Source: Mesonia sp. HuA40 (GTDB taxonomy: Bacteria; Bacteroidota; Bacteroidia; Flavobacteriales; Flavobacteriaceae). From it: a stretch of 64,000 nucleotides of DNA. The notes below the pieces were generated by a model. It had not been told where the DNA came from. It did no database searches and saw only the letters and a list, made by a program, of their open reading frames with translations. Shown one piece after another: positions 53,815 to 61,937 of the stretch (the stretch's first letter is position 1; every line of letters starts with the position of its first letter). The translations under genes were made by a program, and so were the position numbers. The stretch lies in contig NZ_VRLT01000029.1 of NCBI RefSeq assembly GCF_008017835.1, positions 124,001 through 188,000 of the forward strand, in the 5' to 3' direction.

Positions 53815-54246
53815 ATGACCATCGCAATTGGAAACGATCATGCCGGTACGGCATACAAAAAAGCTATTGTTAAGCATTTAGAGAATAAAGGAATAAAAGT
53901 AATTAATCATGGTACAGACCACGAAGAGAGTGTAGATTATCCAGATTTTATTCACCCTGTTGCTCAATCGGTAAGTGAGCAAAAGGTAGATTTAGGAATA
54001 ATTATTTGCGGAAGCGGTAATGGTGCTGCTATGACCGCTAATAAACATGCAGACGTGAGATGCGCTTTATGTTGGACTAAAGAAATAGTTGCTCTAGCTC
54101 GAGCACATAATGATGCTAATATATTAAGTATTCCTGCTCGTTTTACCAGTCTACCGCAAGTAATTGAAATGGTAGACACTTATTTAAGTACTCAATTTGA
54201 AGGCGGAAGACATCAAAACCGGGTAAATAAAATCGCTTGCCAATAA
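53815..54246 (+). CDS. rpiB: Ribose-5-phosphate isomerase B
   Basis: Interconverts ribose 5-phosphate and ribulose 5-phosphate. The 143 aa protein begins MTIAIGNDHAGTAYK (GNDHAG signature), followed by HGTDHEESVDYPDF and the catalytic loop GIIICGSGNGAAMTANKHADVRCALCW with the active-site Cys in ICGSG. The ATG at 53815 is chosen because the family starts there; 16 extra codons upstream are inside the promoter. First gene of a plus-strand run with the CDF transporter 1 bp downstream. Confidence 0.95.
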   Translation: MTIAIGNDHAGTAYKKAIVKHLENKGIKVINHGTDHEESVDYPDFIHPVAQSVSEQKVDLGIIICGSGNGAAMTANKHADVRCALCWTKEIVALARAHNDANILSIPARFTSLPQVIEMVDTYLSTQFEGGRHQNRVNKIACQ

Positions 54247-54247
54247 T

Positions 54248-55153
54248 ATGAGTCACCACCACGATCATAAGCATCCAGAACTTTCAGGTAAGAATTTAAA
54301 AATATCTATTTTTTTAAATATACTCATAACCATTTCACAGGTTATAGGAGGCCTTATAAGCGGTAGCCTCGCTTTATTATCTGATGCTTTACATAATTTT
54401 ACAGACGTGGTGAGTCTTATTATAAGTTTTTGGGCCAACAAAATGGCTTCAAAAAGTGCCTCTTTTAGTAAAACATTCGGGTATAAAAGGGCAGAAATTA
54501 TTGCAGCATTTGTTAATGCCGCTAGCCTTATGGTTATTTCTATCCTTTTAATAAAAGAATCTATAGATCGATTTTTAAATCCGCAAAGCATAGATTCTAC
54601 TATAGTAATCGTGTTGGCCGCAGTGGCCATTTTAGGTAATGGGTTTAGTGTTTTACTGATGAAAAAAGACAGTAAAGCAAATATGAATATGAAATCGGCA
54701 TATCTTCATTTATTAACTGATATGTTAGCTTCTGTAGCGGTATTATTAGGAGGTTTATTAATGCGTTTTTACGGATTTTATTGGATAGATAGTTTGCTTA
54801 CTGCCGGTATTGCAGTTTACTTAATTGTAATGGGTTATGATTTATTAAAATCCTCTTTTAATATTTTGATGCTCTTTACCCCAGAATCCATTCGAACAGA
54901 AGATTTAGTAAAAACAGCTTGTAGTTTAACCGAAATAAAAAACATGCATCACGTGCATATTTGGTCACTAAATGAAACCGAAATTCATCTCGAAGCTCAT
55001 CTTGATTTTCATCACGATATTTCGCTTTCAAGTTTTAATGAAATATTAGAAAAACTAAAAGTATTACTGAACCAAAAATACGGTATTAATCATTTTAATC
55101 TTCAACCAGAATTTAATAAGGAGGATACCAAAGAAATAATTGTACAAGACTAA
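54248..55153 (+). CDS. Cation diffusion facilitator (CDF) transporter
   Basis: A 301 aa metal/proton antiporter of the CDF family, probably exporting Zn2+ or related divalent cations. A His-rich N-terminus (HHHDHKHPE), six membrane helices, metal-site residues in ALLSDALHNFTDVVSLI (helix 2) and HLLTDMLASVAVLLGG (helix 5), and a cytoplasmic C-terminal domain with HHVHIWSLNETEIHLEAHLDF. One base after rpiB and 2 bp before the acetyltransferase gene, so part of one operon. Confidence 0.94.
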   Translation: MSHHHDHKHPELSGKNLKISIFLNILITISQVIGGLISGSLALLSDALHNFTDVVSLIISFWANKMASKSASFSKTFGYKRAEIIAAFVNAASLMVISILLIKESIDRFLNPQSIDSTIVIVLAAVAILGNGFSVLLMKKDSKANMNMKSAYLHLLTDMLASVAVLLGGLLMRFYGFYWIDSLLTAGIAVYLIVMGYDLLKSSFNILMLFTPESIRTEDLVKTACSLTEIKNMHHVHIWSLNETEIHLEAHLDFHHDISLSSFNEILEKLKVLLNQKYGINHFNLQPEFNKEDTKEIIVQD

Positions 55154-55155
55154 AT

Positions 55156-55605
55156 ATGCTTATTACCTTTTATCAAAAAACTTTCAATCAACTTTCTTTA
55201 AATCAGCTGTATGCGCTTGCAAAACTTCGCGCTGATGTTTTTGTTCTCGAACAAAATTGTTTGTATCCAGATCTAGATAATAAAGATCAACAGGCTTTGC
55301 ATATACTTGGTTATAAAGATAATGAATTGGTAGCTTATGCTCGTTGTTTTAAACCCGGACTTTATTTTACTGAAGCTAGTATTGGCAGGGTTTTGGTTGC
55401 AAAAAACCAACGTAAAAAAGCTTTTGGACAACAACTTATGCACCACGCCATAAAGGCAATAGCATCACACTACTCTACCTCCTCTATTCGAATCTCAGCA
55501 CAGCTTTATTTATTAGAATTTTATACCTTCTTAGGATTTGTGAAAACAGGAGACTCTTACTTAGAAGATGGGATACCGCATATCAATATGCTTTACTATA
55601 AATAG
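55156..55605 (+). CDS. GNAT-family N-acetyltransferase, ElaA-like
   Basis: A 149 aa acetyltransferase. The opening half has ALAKLRADVFVLEQNCLYPDLDNKDQQALHILGY, a hallmark of ElaA-type GNAT proteins, and the acetyl-CoA loop is in GRVLVAKNQRKKAFGQQLM (Q/R-x-x-G/A variant). C-terminal SAQLYLLEFYTFLGFVKTGDSYLEDGIPHINM is typical. Substrate unknown. Last gene of the rpiB-CDF-GNAT unit. Confidence 0.9.
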   Translation: MLITFYQKTFNQLSLNQLYALAKLRADVFVLEQNCLYPDLDNKDQQALHILGYKDNELVAYARCFKPGLYFTEASIGRVLVAKNQRKKAFGQQLMHHAIKAIASHYSTSSIRISAQLYLLEFYTFLGFVKTGDSYLEDGIPHINMLYYK

Positions 55606-55643
55606 CTTAAGCTATATAGACCCATAAAGTCATCTATTTTTTC

Positions 55644-55651
55644 TACTTTTG
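55644..55651 (+). promoter_or_regulatory. -7 promoter element of the sulP gene
   Basis: TACTTTTG, matching TANNTTTG, 60 bp before the SulP start codon; leaves a rather long leader with no obvious structure. Confidence 0.45.
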
Positions 55652-55711
55652 CAAGCTATTTTAAAAAACGAGCTTTCAGGTTGATTTTCAAGTGATAAAG
55701 CCCATTACCTT

Positions 55712-57256
55712 ATGAAAAAAGTACTCAATTTATTTGACTTTAAGCAAAAAGTAAATTATAGAACAGAAATATTAGCCGGTTTAACCGTAGCTATGACAAT
55801 GATTCCAGAATCGCTGTCTTTCGCCATTTTAGCAGATTTCCCTCCGCTAGTGGGTTTATATGCGGCTTTTATAATGGGATTAATTACCGCCATTTTTGGA
55901 GGTAGACCAGGTATGGTTTCTGGCGGTGCTGGGGCTACCGTAGTGGTATTAATCGCATTAATGCAATCGCATGGCTTAGAATACGTTTTTGGAGCGGTAG
56001 CTATTGCAGGTATTATACAAATTTTGGTAGGGCTTTTTAAACTAGGTAAATTCATTCGGTTGGTTCCACAACCCGTTATGTTTGGATTTGTAAATGGTTT
56101 AGCGGTGATTATTTTTATGTCTCAGCTAGAGCAATTCAAAATTAAAATGAATGGAGAGTATACTTGGCTTACAGGAACACCATTTTTAATTATGGCTGGT
56201 CTTACCGCATTAACCATAGGTATTATCCTAATTTTACCAAAAATAACAAAAGCTGTTCCTGCTTCTTTAGTAGCTATTTTGGTTGTTTTTATATTGGTAC
56301 TAGTCTTCAATATAGATACTAAACAGGTTGTAGATATTGCCTCAGTAAGCGGTAGTTTGCCTCCATTTCATATTCCTGACATTCCATTTACCTTAGAAAC
56401 GCTTAAGATAATTTTGCCCTATGGCCTAATAATGGCGGCAGTAGGTTTAACCGAAGGACTTCTAACTTTAAACCTTGTAGATGAAATTACCAATAGCAAA
56501 GGAAATAGCAATAGGGAGTGCTTAGCGCAGGGTGCTGCCAATATTACCAACGGTTTTTTCTTTGGAATGGGAGGTTGCCCTATGATTGCGCAAACTCTAG
56601 TAAATTTATCCTCCGGATCTAGAGCAAGATTATCGGGTATTGTGGCGGCCTTAACCATATTAGTAATAATATTAGTGGGAGCTCCTGTAATAGAATTAAT
56701 ACCAATGGCGGCTTTAACTGGCGTTATGATTATGGTGGCTTTTGGTACTTTTGAATGGGCAAGTTTTAAAGCACTTTCAAAAATGCCTAAACACGATATA
56801 TTTGTTATGCTCGTGGTAACTTTTATAACCATTATTTTGCATAATTTAGCCTTAGCTGTACTTATTGGTGTTATTATATCGGCATTGGTATTTGCTTGGG
56901 AAAGCGCTAAACGAATACGTGCTCGAAAATATGTAGATGAAAAGGGAGTGAAACATTATGAATTGTACGGACCTTTATTTTTTGGTTCGACCACGGCTTT
57001 TACGAGTAAATTTGATGTAGAAAATGATCCCGATGAAGTGATTATTGATTTCGCCGAAAGTAGAATTGCAGATATGAGTGCCATCGATGCCGTTAACAAA
57101 CTAACCAAACGCTATTTAAAACAAGGTAAAAAAATACACCTCAAACATTTAAGTCCAGATTGTAGAAGACTTTTACATAATGCAGAGAAAATTATACAAG
57201 TGAATATTATTGAGGACCCCTCTTATACCGTAATGGGAAGTAGCAAAGTAAGTTAA
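55712..57256 (+). CDS. SulP-family inorganic anion transporter
   Basis: A 514 aa inner-membrane carrier with 10-12 hydrophobic segments from residue 18 onward and a C-terminal cytoplasmic STAS domain (about 410-500, with IIDFAESRIADMSAIDAVNKL). The conserved SulP core is seen in MTMIPESLSFAILADFPPLVGLYAAFIMG and GMVSGGAGATVVVL. Relatives move sulfate, bicarbonate or other anions; which one cannot be told. Convergent with the DUF1853 gene 3 bp away. Confidence 0.93.
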   Translation: MKKVLNLFDFKQKVNYRTEILAGLTVAMTMIPESLSFAILADFPPLVGLYAAFIMGLITAIFGGRPGMVSGGAGATVVVLIALMQSHGLEYVFGAVAIAGIIQILVGLFKLGKFIRLVPQPVMFGFVNGLAVIIFMSQLEQFKIKMNGEYTWLTGTPFLIMAGLTALTIGIILILPKITKAVPASLVAILVVFILVLVFNIDTKQVVDIASVSGSLPPFHIPDIPFTLETLKIILPYGLIMAAVGLTEGLLTLNLVDEITNSKGNSNRECLAQGAANITNGFFFGMGGCPMIAQTLVNLSSGSRARLSGIVAALTILVIILVGAPVIELIPMAALTGVMIMVAFGTFEWASFKALSKMPKHDIFVMLVVTFITIILHNLALAVLIGVIISALVFAWESAKRIRARKYVDEKGVKHYELYGPLFFGSTTAFTSKFDVENDPDEVIIDFAESRIADMSAIDAVNKLTKRYLKQGKKIHLKHLSPDCRRLLHNAEKIIQVNIIEDPSYTVMGSSKVS

Positions 57257-57259
57257 TTT

Positions 57260-58105
57260 CTAACCGATAGGCCACCAAACTACAAAAATAAGCTCGATCA
57301 AATCGAGCTTATTTTTTACCCATAAGTAAGATGATTTCTTATTTTGAGCAAGAAAGTCAACTTCTTCTAATTGTTTGTTGTAATCTACCCAATTCACATC
57401 TAAATGAGGAGATATACTCCAGTCTTTTTTAAAGGGAGAATAATAAAATTTATCTCTAAAATACGTATCACTTGTAAAGCTATTTAAATCTACGTAAGTA
57501 CCCGAAATACAGTTAGGATTTAAATAAGGTAAAATGGACTTATTATATCCTTTTGGTAAGAAAAGATGGGCTTTAAAGTGAGCATATTGATTCTTAATTT
57601 GGTTGGGGTTAATACCCAATTTTTTTAAAAAATACTGAACGCTATGATTTTGTAAAAGCGGAAGCTGATGATTTTTTAAATGATCTAATTTCCGTAATAA
57701 GGAATCTTTTCGGTTAGCTCCCACCCAAGCTTCAAGCGGATTTTGAATACGGGTATCAAGTAAATAAAATTTATATACTAGCTCCACGTGCAAAAAATCA
57801 CCAGAACTTAAATCTTTCAGTAAAAAATCAATCTCGCCTAAGGTTATTTTATCCTCTATTATTTGCAGGTTGCTACCCAACATATCATAGCGGTTAGATT
57901 TATTTATTTCGGCCTCAAAAAATGCTTCAGCACGTTTACCTAAAACTAATTTATCGGGCAGTGATGCTAATTCTTCAGCTTGTATAGGGTTTTCTTTAGT
58001 GGGAAGTTTAAAAAAATCTATTCCGTAAAAGGAATCTGGTAAAATTAAATGATGAGTTTTTTGATAACCCAAGAATTGTAATTGATTTTTATACCTCTCG
58101 CGCAT
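57260..58105 (-). CDS. DUF1853-family protein
   Basis: A 281 aa soluble protein matching the DUF1853 family. LGKRAEAFFEAEINKSNRYDMLGSNLQIIEDKITLGEIDFLLKDLSSGDFLHVELVYKFYL contains the conserved Glu and the GEIDFLL...HVELVYKF pattern that suggests a PD-(D/E)XK nuclease-like fold (Asp of EIDF, Glu/Lys of ELVYK). Function unknown. Its last 20 codons contain the transcription terminator of the convergent sulP gene (57284-57317). Confidence 0.85.
   Translation of the reverse strand: MRERYKNQLQFLGYQKTHHLILPDSFYGIDFFKLPTKENPIQAEELASLPDKLVLGKRAEAFFEAEINKSNRYDMLGSNLQIIEDKITLGEIDFLLKDLSSGDFLHVELVYKFYLLDTRIQNPLEAWVGANRKDSLLRKLDHLKNHQLPLLQNHSVQYFLKKLGINPNQIKNQYAHFKAHLFLPKGYNKSILPYLNPNCISGTYVDLNSFTSDTYFRDKFYYSPFKKDWSISPHLDVNWVDYNKQLEEVDFLAQNKKSSYLWVKNKLDLIELIFVVWWPIG
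57284..57317 (+). terminator. Terminator of sulP, embedded in the DUF1853 coding sequence
   Basis: AAAATAAGCTCGAT-CAA-ATCGAGCTTATTTT followed by a T-run, 27 bp after the sulP stop. It lies inside the 3' coding end of the convergent DUF1853 gene, where it encodes part of its C-terminus. Confidence 0.8.
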
Positions 58106-58114
58106 ATTTATAAA

Positions 58115-59725
58115 TTAAGCTTTATTTAAAATATCGGCGTAAGCCTTAGTATCATTTAAAATGCGTTTGGCTTCTAAAATTTCGGAATTGTGTTTAGAAA
58201 AATATTCATAGGCTCCTTTTTCATAAAAATAATTAGATAATAACTGCTTATTTATCCAGTATAGTATCTCTTCCTTTTGTCTTTCAATAGCTTCGGCTTT
58301 TGTGTTTTTAAGCTGAAGTTCTAAATTGCTTAATGCATCATTCAATTTTGTAGCCATTCCTTCTTTTTCGGCTTGTTCTTTAAGCTTTTTTAAATCTTTT
58401 TCAGTGTTGGTCTCATAATTAAATTCAACCTTTTTAAGAAATTGGTTAAATGCTTTAAAAATTGCAGAGTTTTTAGGGTAAGAATTCATATTTACCCCTT
58501 TGTTATTAAGGTAATATTGAGTGCTAAAATCAAATATCAAATCTTGGTCTAGTAGTGCCTGGGTGACAGGACTTACTAAAGAAGAAGCTAAACTTACGTC
58601 TGGTGTTATACCTCCTGCATCATAAACTATTCTACCTGCTTTGGTTTTAAATGCTTTGTGCTTCTTATTTTCTTTAGCCTGGCCGTTTTTGCTATAATCT
58701 AAAGCTTGAATACATCTTCCGCTGGGGGTATAATACCGCGAAATGGTTATTTTAACTTGAGAACCATAGCTCAAATTTTTAGGGCGTTGTACCAATCCTT
58801 TACCAAAACTTTTACCTCCAATAATCACTGCCCGATCTAAATCTTGTAAACTACCCGCAACAATTTCGCTTGCAGAAGCACTTTTTGCATTTATAAGTAT
58901 AGCTAAGGGTATTTGTGTATCTAAAGCTTCATTTTTTGTTTTATAATTCTGATTGTATTTATCAATATTAGACTGGGTGTAGGTAATCAAAGTGTTTTTT
59001 GGTACAAATAAATTAGCAACATTTACCGCTTCACTTAACAATCCGCCTGGGTTGTTACGTAAATCTAAAATCAATCTTTTTGCGCCTTGATCTATTAAAT
59101 CTTTTGCCGCCATTCCTACTTCAAAAGAAGCAGTTCTCGTAAATTCTTTAAGTACAATATACCCGTTGGCTTCTTTATCTAAATTATAAAAAGGTACCGC
59201 CTTTTCTTTTCGAGCAGATCTTTTTATTTGAGCCTCATAAATTTTACCTTGGCGTTTATACGCAATATTCACACTGGTATTAGCCGCCCCATTGAGTAAG
59301 TTGATGGCATTATCTGCATATTCACTTATTGTAATATCATTTATTCGTACTAATTCATCGCCGGGTTGTAATCCAGCTTGATCTGCCGGGGAATCTTGGG
59401 TTAAGGCTACAACAATTAATTTGTTTTCATTACTTTTTATACGTGCCCCAATACTGGCTACCTCACCCGATTGATTAATGCGTGCTTGTTCAACCTCTTG
59501 TTGATTGTAATACTGGGTGTAAGGATCTAATTCACGCAACATAGCTGTTATAGCTGTATCCATTAATTCTGCAGGATTGGTTTCATCTACATAATTCATG
59601 GTTATTTCTTTAAAAACAGAAGTAAAAAGTTCTAATTGCTTGGCTATAGCAAAAAAATCATTTTTAAATCCCGATGTAAGTATAAAAATACCTACCAGCA
59701 TTATTCCTATTATTCCTTTTTTCAT
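58115..59725 (-). CDS. S41-family C-terminal processing peptidase
   Basis: A 536 aa periplasmic serine protease of the CtpA/Prc type. N-terminal signal or anchor (1-20), PDZ domain (about 85-165, with LTQDSPADQAGLQPGDELVRIND), S41 catalytic domain with LDLRNNPGGLLSEAVNVA and SASASEIVAGSLQDLDRAVIIGGKSFGKGLVQ, giving the catalytic Ser (SASE) and Lys (GKSFGKG). A long helical C-terminus follows. It would trim or degrade envelope proteins at their C-terminus. Lies between rnpA and DUF1853 on the minus strand. Confidence 0.94.
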   Translation of the reverse strand: MKKGIIGIMLVGIFILTSGFKNDFFAIAKQLELFTSVFKEITMNYVDETNPAELMDTAITAMLRELDPYTQYYNQQEVEQARINQSGEVASIGARIKSNENKLIVVALTQDSPADQAGLQPGDELVRINDITISEYADNAINLLNGAANTSVNIAYKRQGKIYEAQIKRSARKEKAVPFYNLDKEANGYIVLKEFTRTASFEVGMAAKDLIDQGAKRLILDLRNNPGGLLSEAVNVANLFVPKNTLITYTQSNIDKYNQNYKTKNEALDTQIPLAILINAKSASASEIVAGSLQDLDRAVIIGGKSFGKGLVQRPKNLSYGSQVKITISRYYTPSGRCIQALDYSKNGQAKENKKHKAFKTKAGRIVYDAGGITPDVSLASSLVSPVTQALLDQDLIFDFSTQYYLNNKGVNMNSYPKNSAIFKAFNQFLKKVEFNYETNTEKDLKKLKEQAEKEGMATKLNDALSNLELQLKNTKAEAIERQKEEILYWINKQLLSNYFYEKGAYEYFSKHNSEILEAKRILNDTKAYADILNKA

Positions 59726-59826
59726 GAATGTTTTGCTTTAAAAAGTTGATTACAGAAGAAAACCTGTTGGGTAAATATAAGCAAATAAAATTCAAGTATA
59801 GATTAGATTTTTAGTGGCTCTTAAAG

Positions 59827-60189
59827 CTAAACTTTTTTATTAAATTCGATTAAAAGCTGCTGCATTGCTTTTGAAATAGTGGTAGAAGTCTGCTTTCTAT
59901 TACCTAGAAAAATAAACAAGATATTATAGTTTTTATGCAGCTTAACCTGGTCTTTTTGTAACCGGTAAGCTTCGCGTATTTGTCTTTTGATGCGATTTCT
60001 GTCTACAGCAAGTTTAAAGTTGCGCTTAGGAACGCTAACCATTATTTTTGGAGCTTCTTGATCTTTTTTGAAAGCAGGTTTATATACCATTCTGAGCGGA
60101 AATTTTTTCTGCGTTTCTCCATTTTCAAACAGCGCTTTTATAGCTGTCTTACTTTTTAAACGTTGATCTTTTCCTAAGGTTTTTTTCAT
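59827..60189 (-). CDS. rnpA: Ribonuclease P protein component
   Basis: The small basic subunit that helps the RNase P RNA bind precursor tRNA. 120 aa from the ATG at 60187-60189 (MKKTLGKDQRLKSKTAIKALFENG); the RNR signature is RNRIKRQIREAYRL near residue 70. An ATG 45 bp upstream would give an unlikely extension reaching into the dinB stop region. Unlike many bacteria, rpmH is not adjacent. Its presence here, like that of mnmG, recalls the classic origin neighbourhood. Confidence 0.95.
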   Translation of the reverse strand: MKKTLGKDQRLKSKTAIKALFENGETQKKFPLRMVYKPAFKKDQEAPKIMVSVPKRNFKLAVDRNRIKRQIREAYRLQKDQVKLHKNYNILFIFLGNRKQTSTTISKAMQQLLIEFNKKV

Positions 60190-60223
60190 GCTGTAAATAT
60201 AACAAGTAAATAAGCTGCCTAGA

Positions 60224-61321
60224 TTAAAATTCAAATTTAAGTTGTTTACCTATAATTGTTGTTGGTTCTTGCTTTACGGATGCATGTCCAGGTTTTTTTA
60301 AATTAGTTATTGATATCCCTACTAAACGCACCGAATTTTGCAATTTTTCTTGATACAAAAGTGTCTTAGCATTTTCAAGAATAAGTGCTTTATCTCGAAT
60401 ATAAAAAGCTAGAGTTTTACTTCTAGTTTGTACACTAAAATCGCCATATTTTATTTTAAGCGTAATGGTTTTGCCTGAGAATTTATTTTTGTCTAGGCGC
60501 TGAGCTACTTCTGTAGCAATTTGGCTTAAGCGTTCTTCAAGAAAAATTTCAGAACTAATATTGTTTGAAAAAGTGCGCTCGGCACCAACAGATTTACGTA
60601 CTCGCTCTGGCTTCACTTCACTTAGGTGCACCCCTCTTACAACTTGGTAATATAATTTACCGCTTTTCCCAAAATGATTTTCTAAAAATTCTAGTGATTT
60701 TAATTTTAAATCTGAACCTTTAAAAATTCCAAGCTGATACATTTTTTGTGCGGTAACTTTACCAACACCAAAAAACTTTTTTATTTCTAAATCTTCTAAA
60801 AATTGTTCAACTTCCTCGGGAGGTACGGTTTTTTGGCCGTTAGGCTTGTTTATATCACTAGCAATTTTAGCTACAAATTTATTAATTGAAATGCCTGCAG
60901 AAGCATTAAGCCCAGTTTTCTCTTTTATTTCTGCTCGTATTAAACGAGCAATTTGCGTTGCGCTACTTAAGTCTTTTAAGTTTTCAGTCACGTCTAAATA
61001 AGCTTCATCAAGCGACAAAGGCTCTACTAAAGGCGTATAACTTAAAAAGATGCTGCGTATTTGCGCAGATATTTCTTTATAACGTTCAAATCGTGGTTTT
61101 ATAAAAATTAAATCTGCGCAAAGCTTACTAGCTAACCTACCACTCATAGCGCTTCGTACCCCAAACTTACGGGCCTCATAGCTCGCGGCGGCTACCACAC
61201 CTCTTTTACCGCCACCGCCTACTGCAATGGGTTTATCTCGTAAATCTGGATGATCCAGTTGCTCAACAGAGGCGTAAAATGCATCCATATCTATATGTAT
61301 TATTTTGCGCTCTTTTACCAT
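60224..61321 (-). CDS. dinB: DNA polymerase IV (DinB)
   Basis: Y-family translesion polymerase of 365 aa. Catalytic motifs IIHIDMDAFYASVEQLD (first metal-binding Asp) and SLDEAYLDVT (Asp-Glu pair) are intact; the thumb contains SINKFVAKIASDINKPNGQ and the helix-hairpin FGVGKVTAQKMYQLGI; a little-finger domain follows. The C-terminal end does not show a clear QxxL(F)-type clamp motif except possibly GKQLKFEF. A TAACTTTG box lies only 4 bp before the ATG, so the mRNA is probably leaderless. Confidence 0.95.
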   Translation of the reverse strand: MVKERKIIHIDMDAFYASVEQLDHPDLRDKPIAVGGGGKRGVVAAASYEARKFGVRSAMSGRLASKLCADLIFIKPRFERYKEISAQIRSIFLSYTPLVEPLSLDEAYLDVTENLKDLSSATQIARLIRAEIKEKTGLNASAGISINKFVAKIASDINKPNGQKTVPPEEVEQFLEDLEIKKFFGVGKVTAQKMYQLGIFKGSDLKLKSLEFLENHFGKSGKLYYQVVRGVHLSEVKPERVRKSVGAERTFSNNISSEIFLEERLSQIATEVAQRLDKNKFSGKTITLKIKYGDFSVQTRSKTLAFYIRDKALILENAKTLLYQEKLQNSVRLVGISITNLKKPGHASVKQEPTTIIGKQLKFEF

Positions 61322-61325
61322 GCTA

Positions 61326-61333
61326 CAAAGTTA
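61326..61333 (-). promoter_or_regulatory. -7 promoter element of dinB
   Basis: Minus strand TAACTTTG, a perfect TANNTTTG box 4 bp from the dinB ATG, implying a leaderless or nearly leaderless transcript. Confidence 0.5.
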
Positions 61334-61350
61334 GAATAAGAAATAATGAT

Positions 61351-61380
61351 TTGCTAACAATGCATTTAGCAATACCTTTG
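61351..61380 (+). promoter_or_regulatory. Bacteroidetes-type promoter of the CYTH gene
   Basis: TTG at 61351-61353, 19 bp spacer, TACCTTTG at 61373-61380; ATG 35 bp later. A textbook match to TTG-N19-TANNTTTG. Confidence 0.7.
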
Positions 61381-61415
61381 TTTCTATACAATATTTTTTA
61401 AATCCGTTCATACAA

Positions 61416-61883
61416 ATGCACGAAATAGAACGTAAATTTTTAGTAAAAAACAGCCGGTATAAAGCCTTGGCTTTTGAGAGAAAATATACCATTCAAGCCT
61501 ATTTAAATACGCATCCTGAACGCAGTGTACGTATTAGAATTCAAGAACAAAAAGCATGGATAACCGTTAAAGGTAAATCTGATGAAAAAGGCTTGAGTCG
61601 GTTTGAGTGGGAACAATCTATAGCTGTAGCTGATGCAGAAAAACTTTTGAAAATCTGTGAGCCGGGTAAAATTGAAAAGTATCGCTACTACGTGAAATTT
61701 GAAGGTCAAGTTTTTGAGGTAGATGAATTTCTAGGAGAAAATAGCGGATTAGTGGTAGCTGAAGCTGAATTAGAAAATATAAATCAACCACTTGCTTTAC
61801 CCGATTGGATAGGAGAAGAAGTGACAGGTAATAAGGCTTATTATAATGCCTCCTTAATGAAATTACCCTTTATAAACTGGTAA
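61416..61883 (+). CDS. CYTH-domain (triphosphate tunnel metalloenzyme) protein
   Basis: A 155 aa protein of the CYTH superfamily. The ExExK-type start (MHEIERKFLVKN), basic tunnel residues (RSVRIRIQEQKAWITVKGKSDEKGLSRFEWE) and acidic residues on later strands (FEVDEFLGENSGLVVAEAELE) are visible. Relatives hydrolyse inorganic triphosphate or ATP. Single-gene unit with a clear promoter and terminator. Confidence 0.93.
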   Translation: MHEIERKFLVKNSRYKALAFERKYTIQAYLNTHPERSVRIRIQEQKAWITVKGKSDEKGLSRFEWEQSIAVADAEKLLKICEPGKIEKYRYYVKFEGQVFEVDEFLGENSGLVVAEAELENINQPLALPDWIGEEVTGNKAYYNASLMKLPFINW

Positions 61884-61918
61884 AAAAAAGCAAATCGATT
61901 TTTTCGATTTGCTTTTTT
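61883..61918. terminator. Bidirectional terminator after the CYTH gene
   Basis: AAAAAAGCAAATCG / CGATTTGCTTTTTT with a T-rich loop; sits between the CYTH gene and the convergent TolC-like gene. Confidence 0.85.
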
Positions 61919-61937
61919 GCCTGTAATACAATTTTAT

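Noticed and set aside
57784-57795. CTCCACGTGCAA, a CACGTG core inside the DUF1853 gene
   Set aside because: Flanks do not match parS; other CACGTG cores (for example 22115-22125, 49014-49022, 54953-54960) also lack the palindromic arms.
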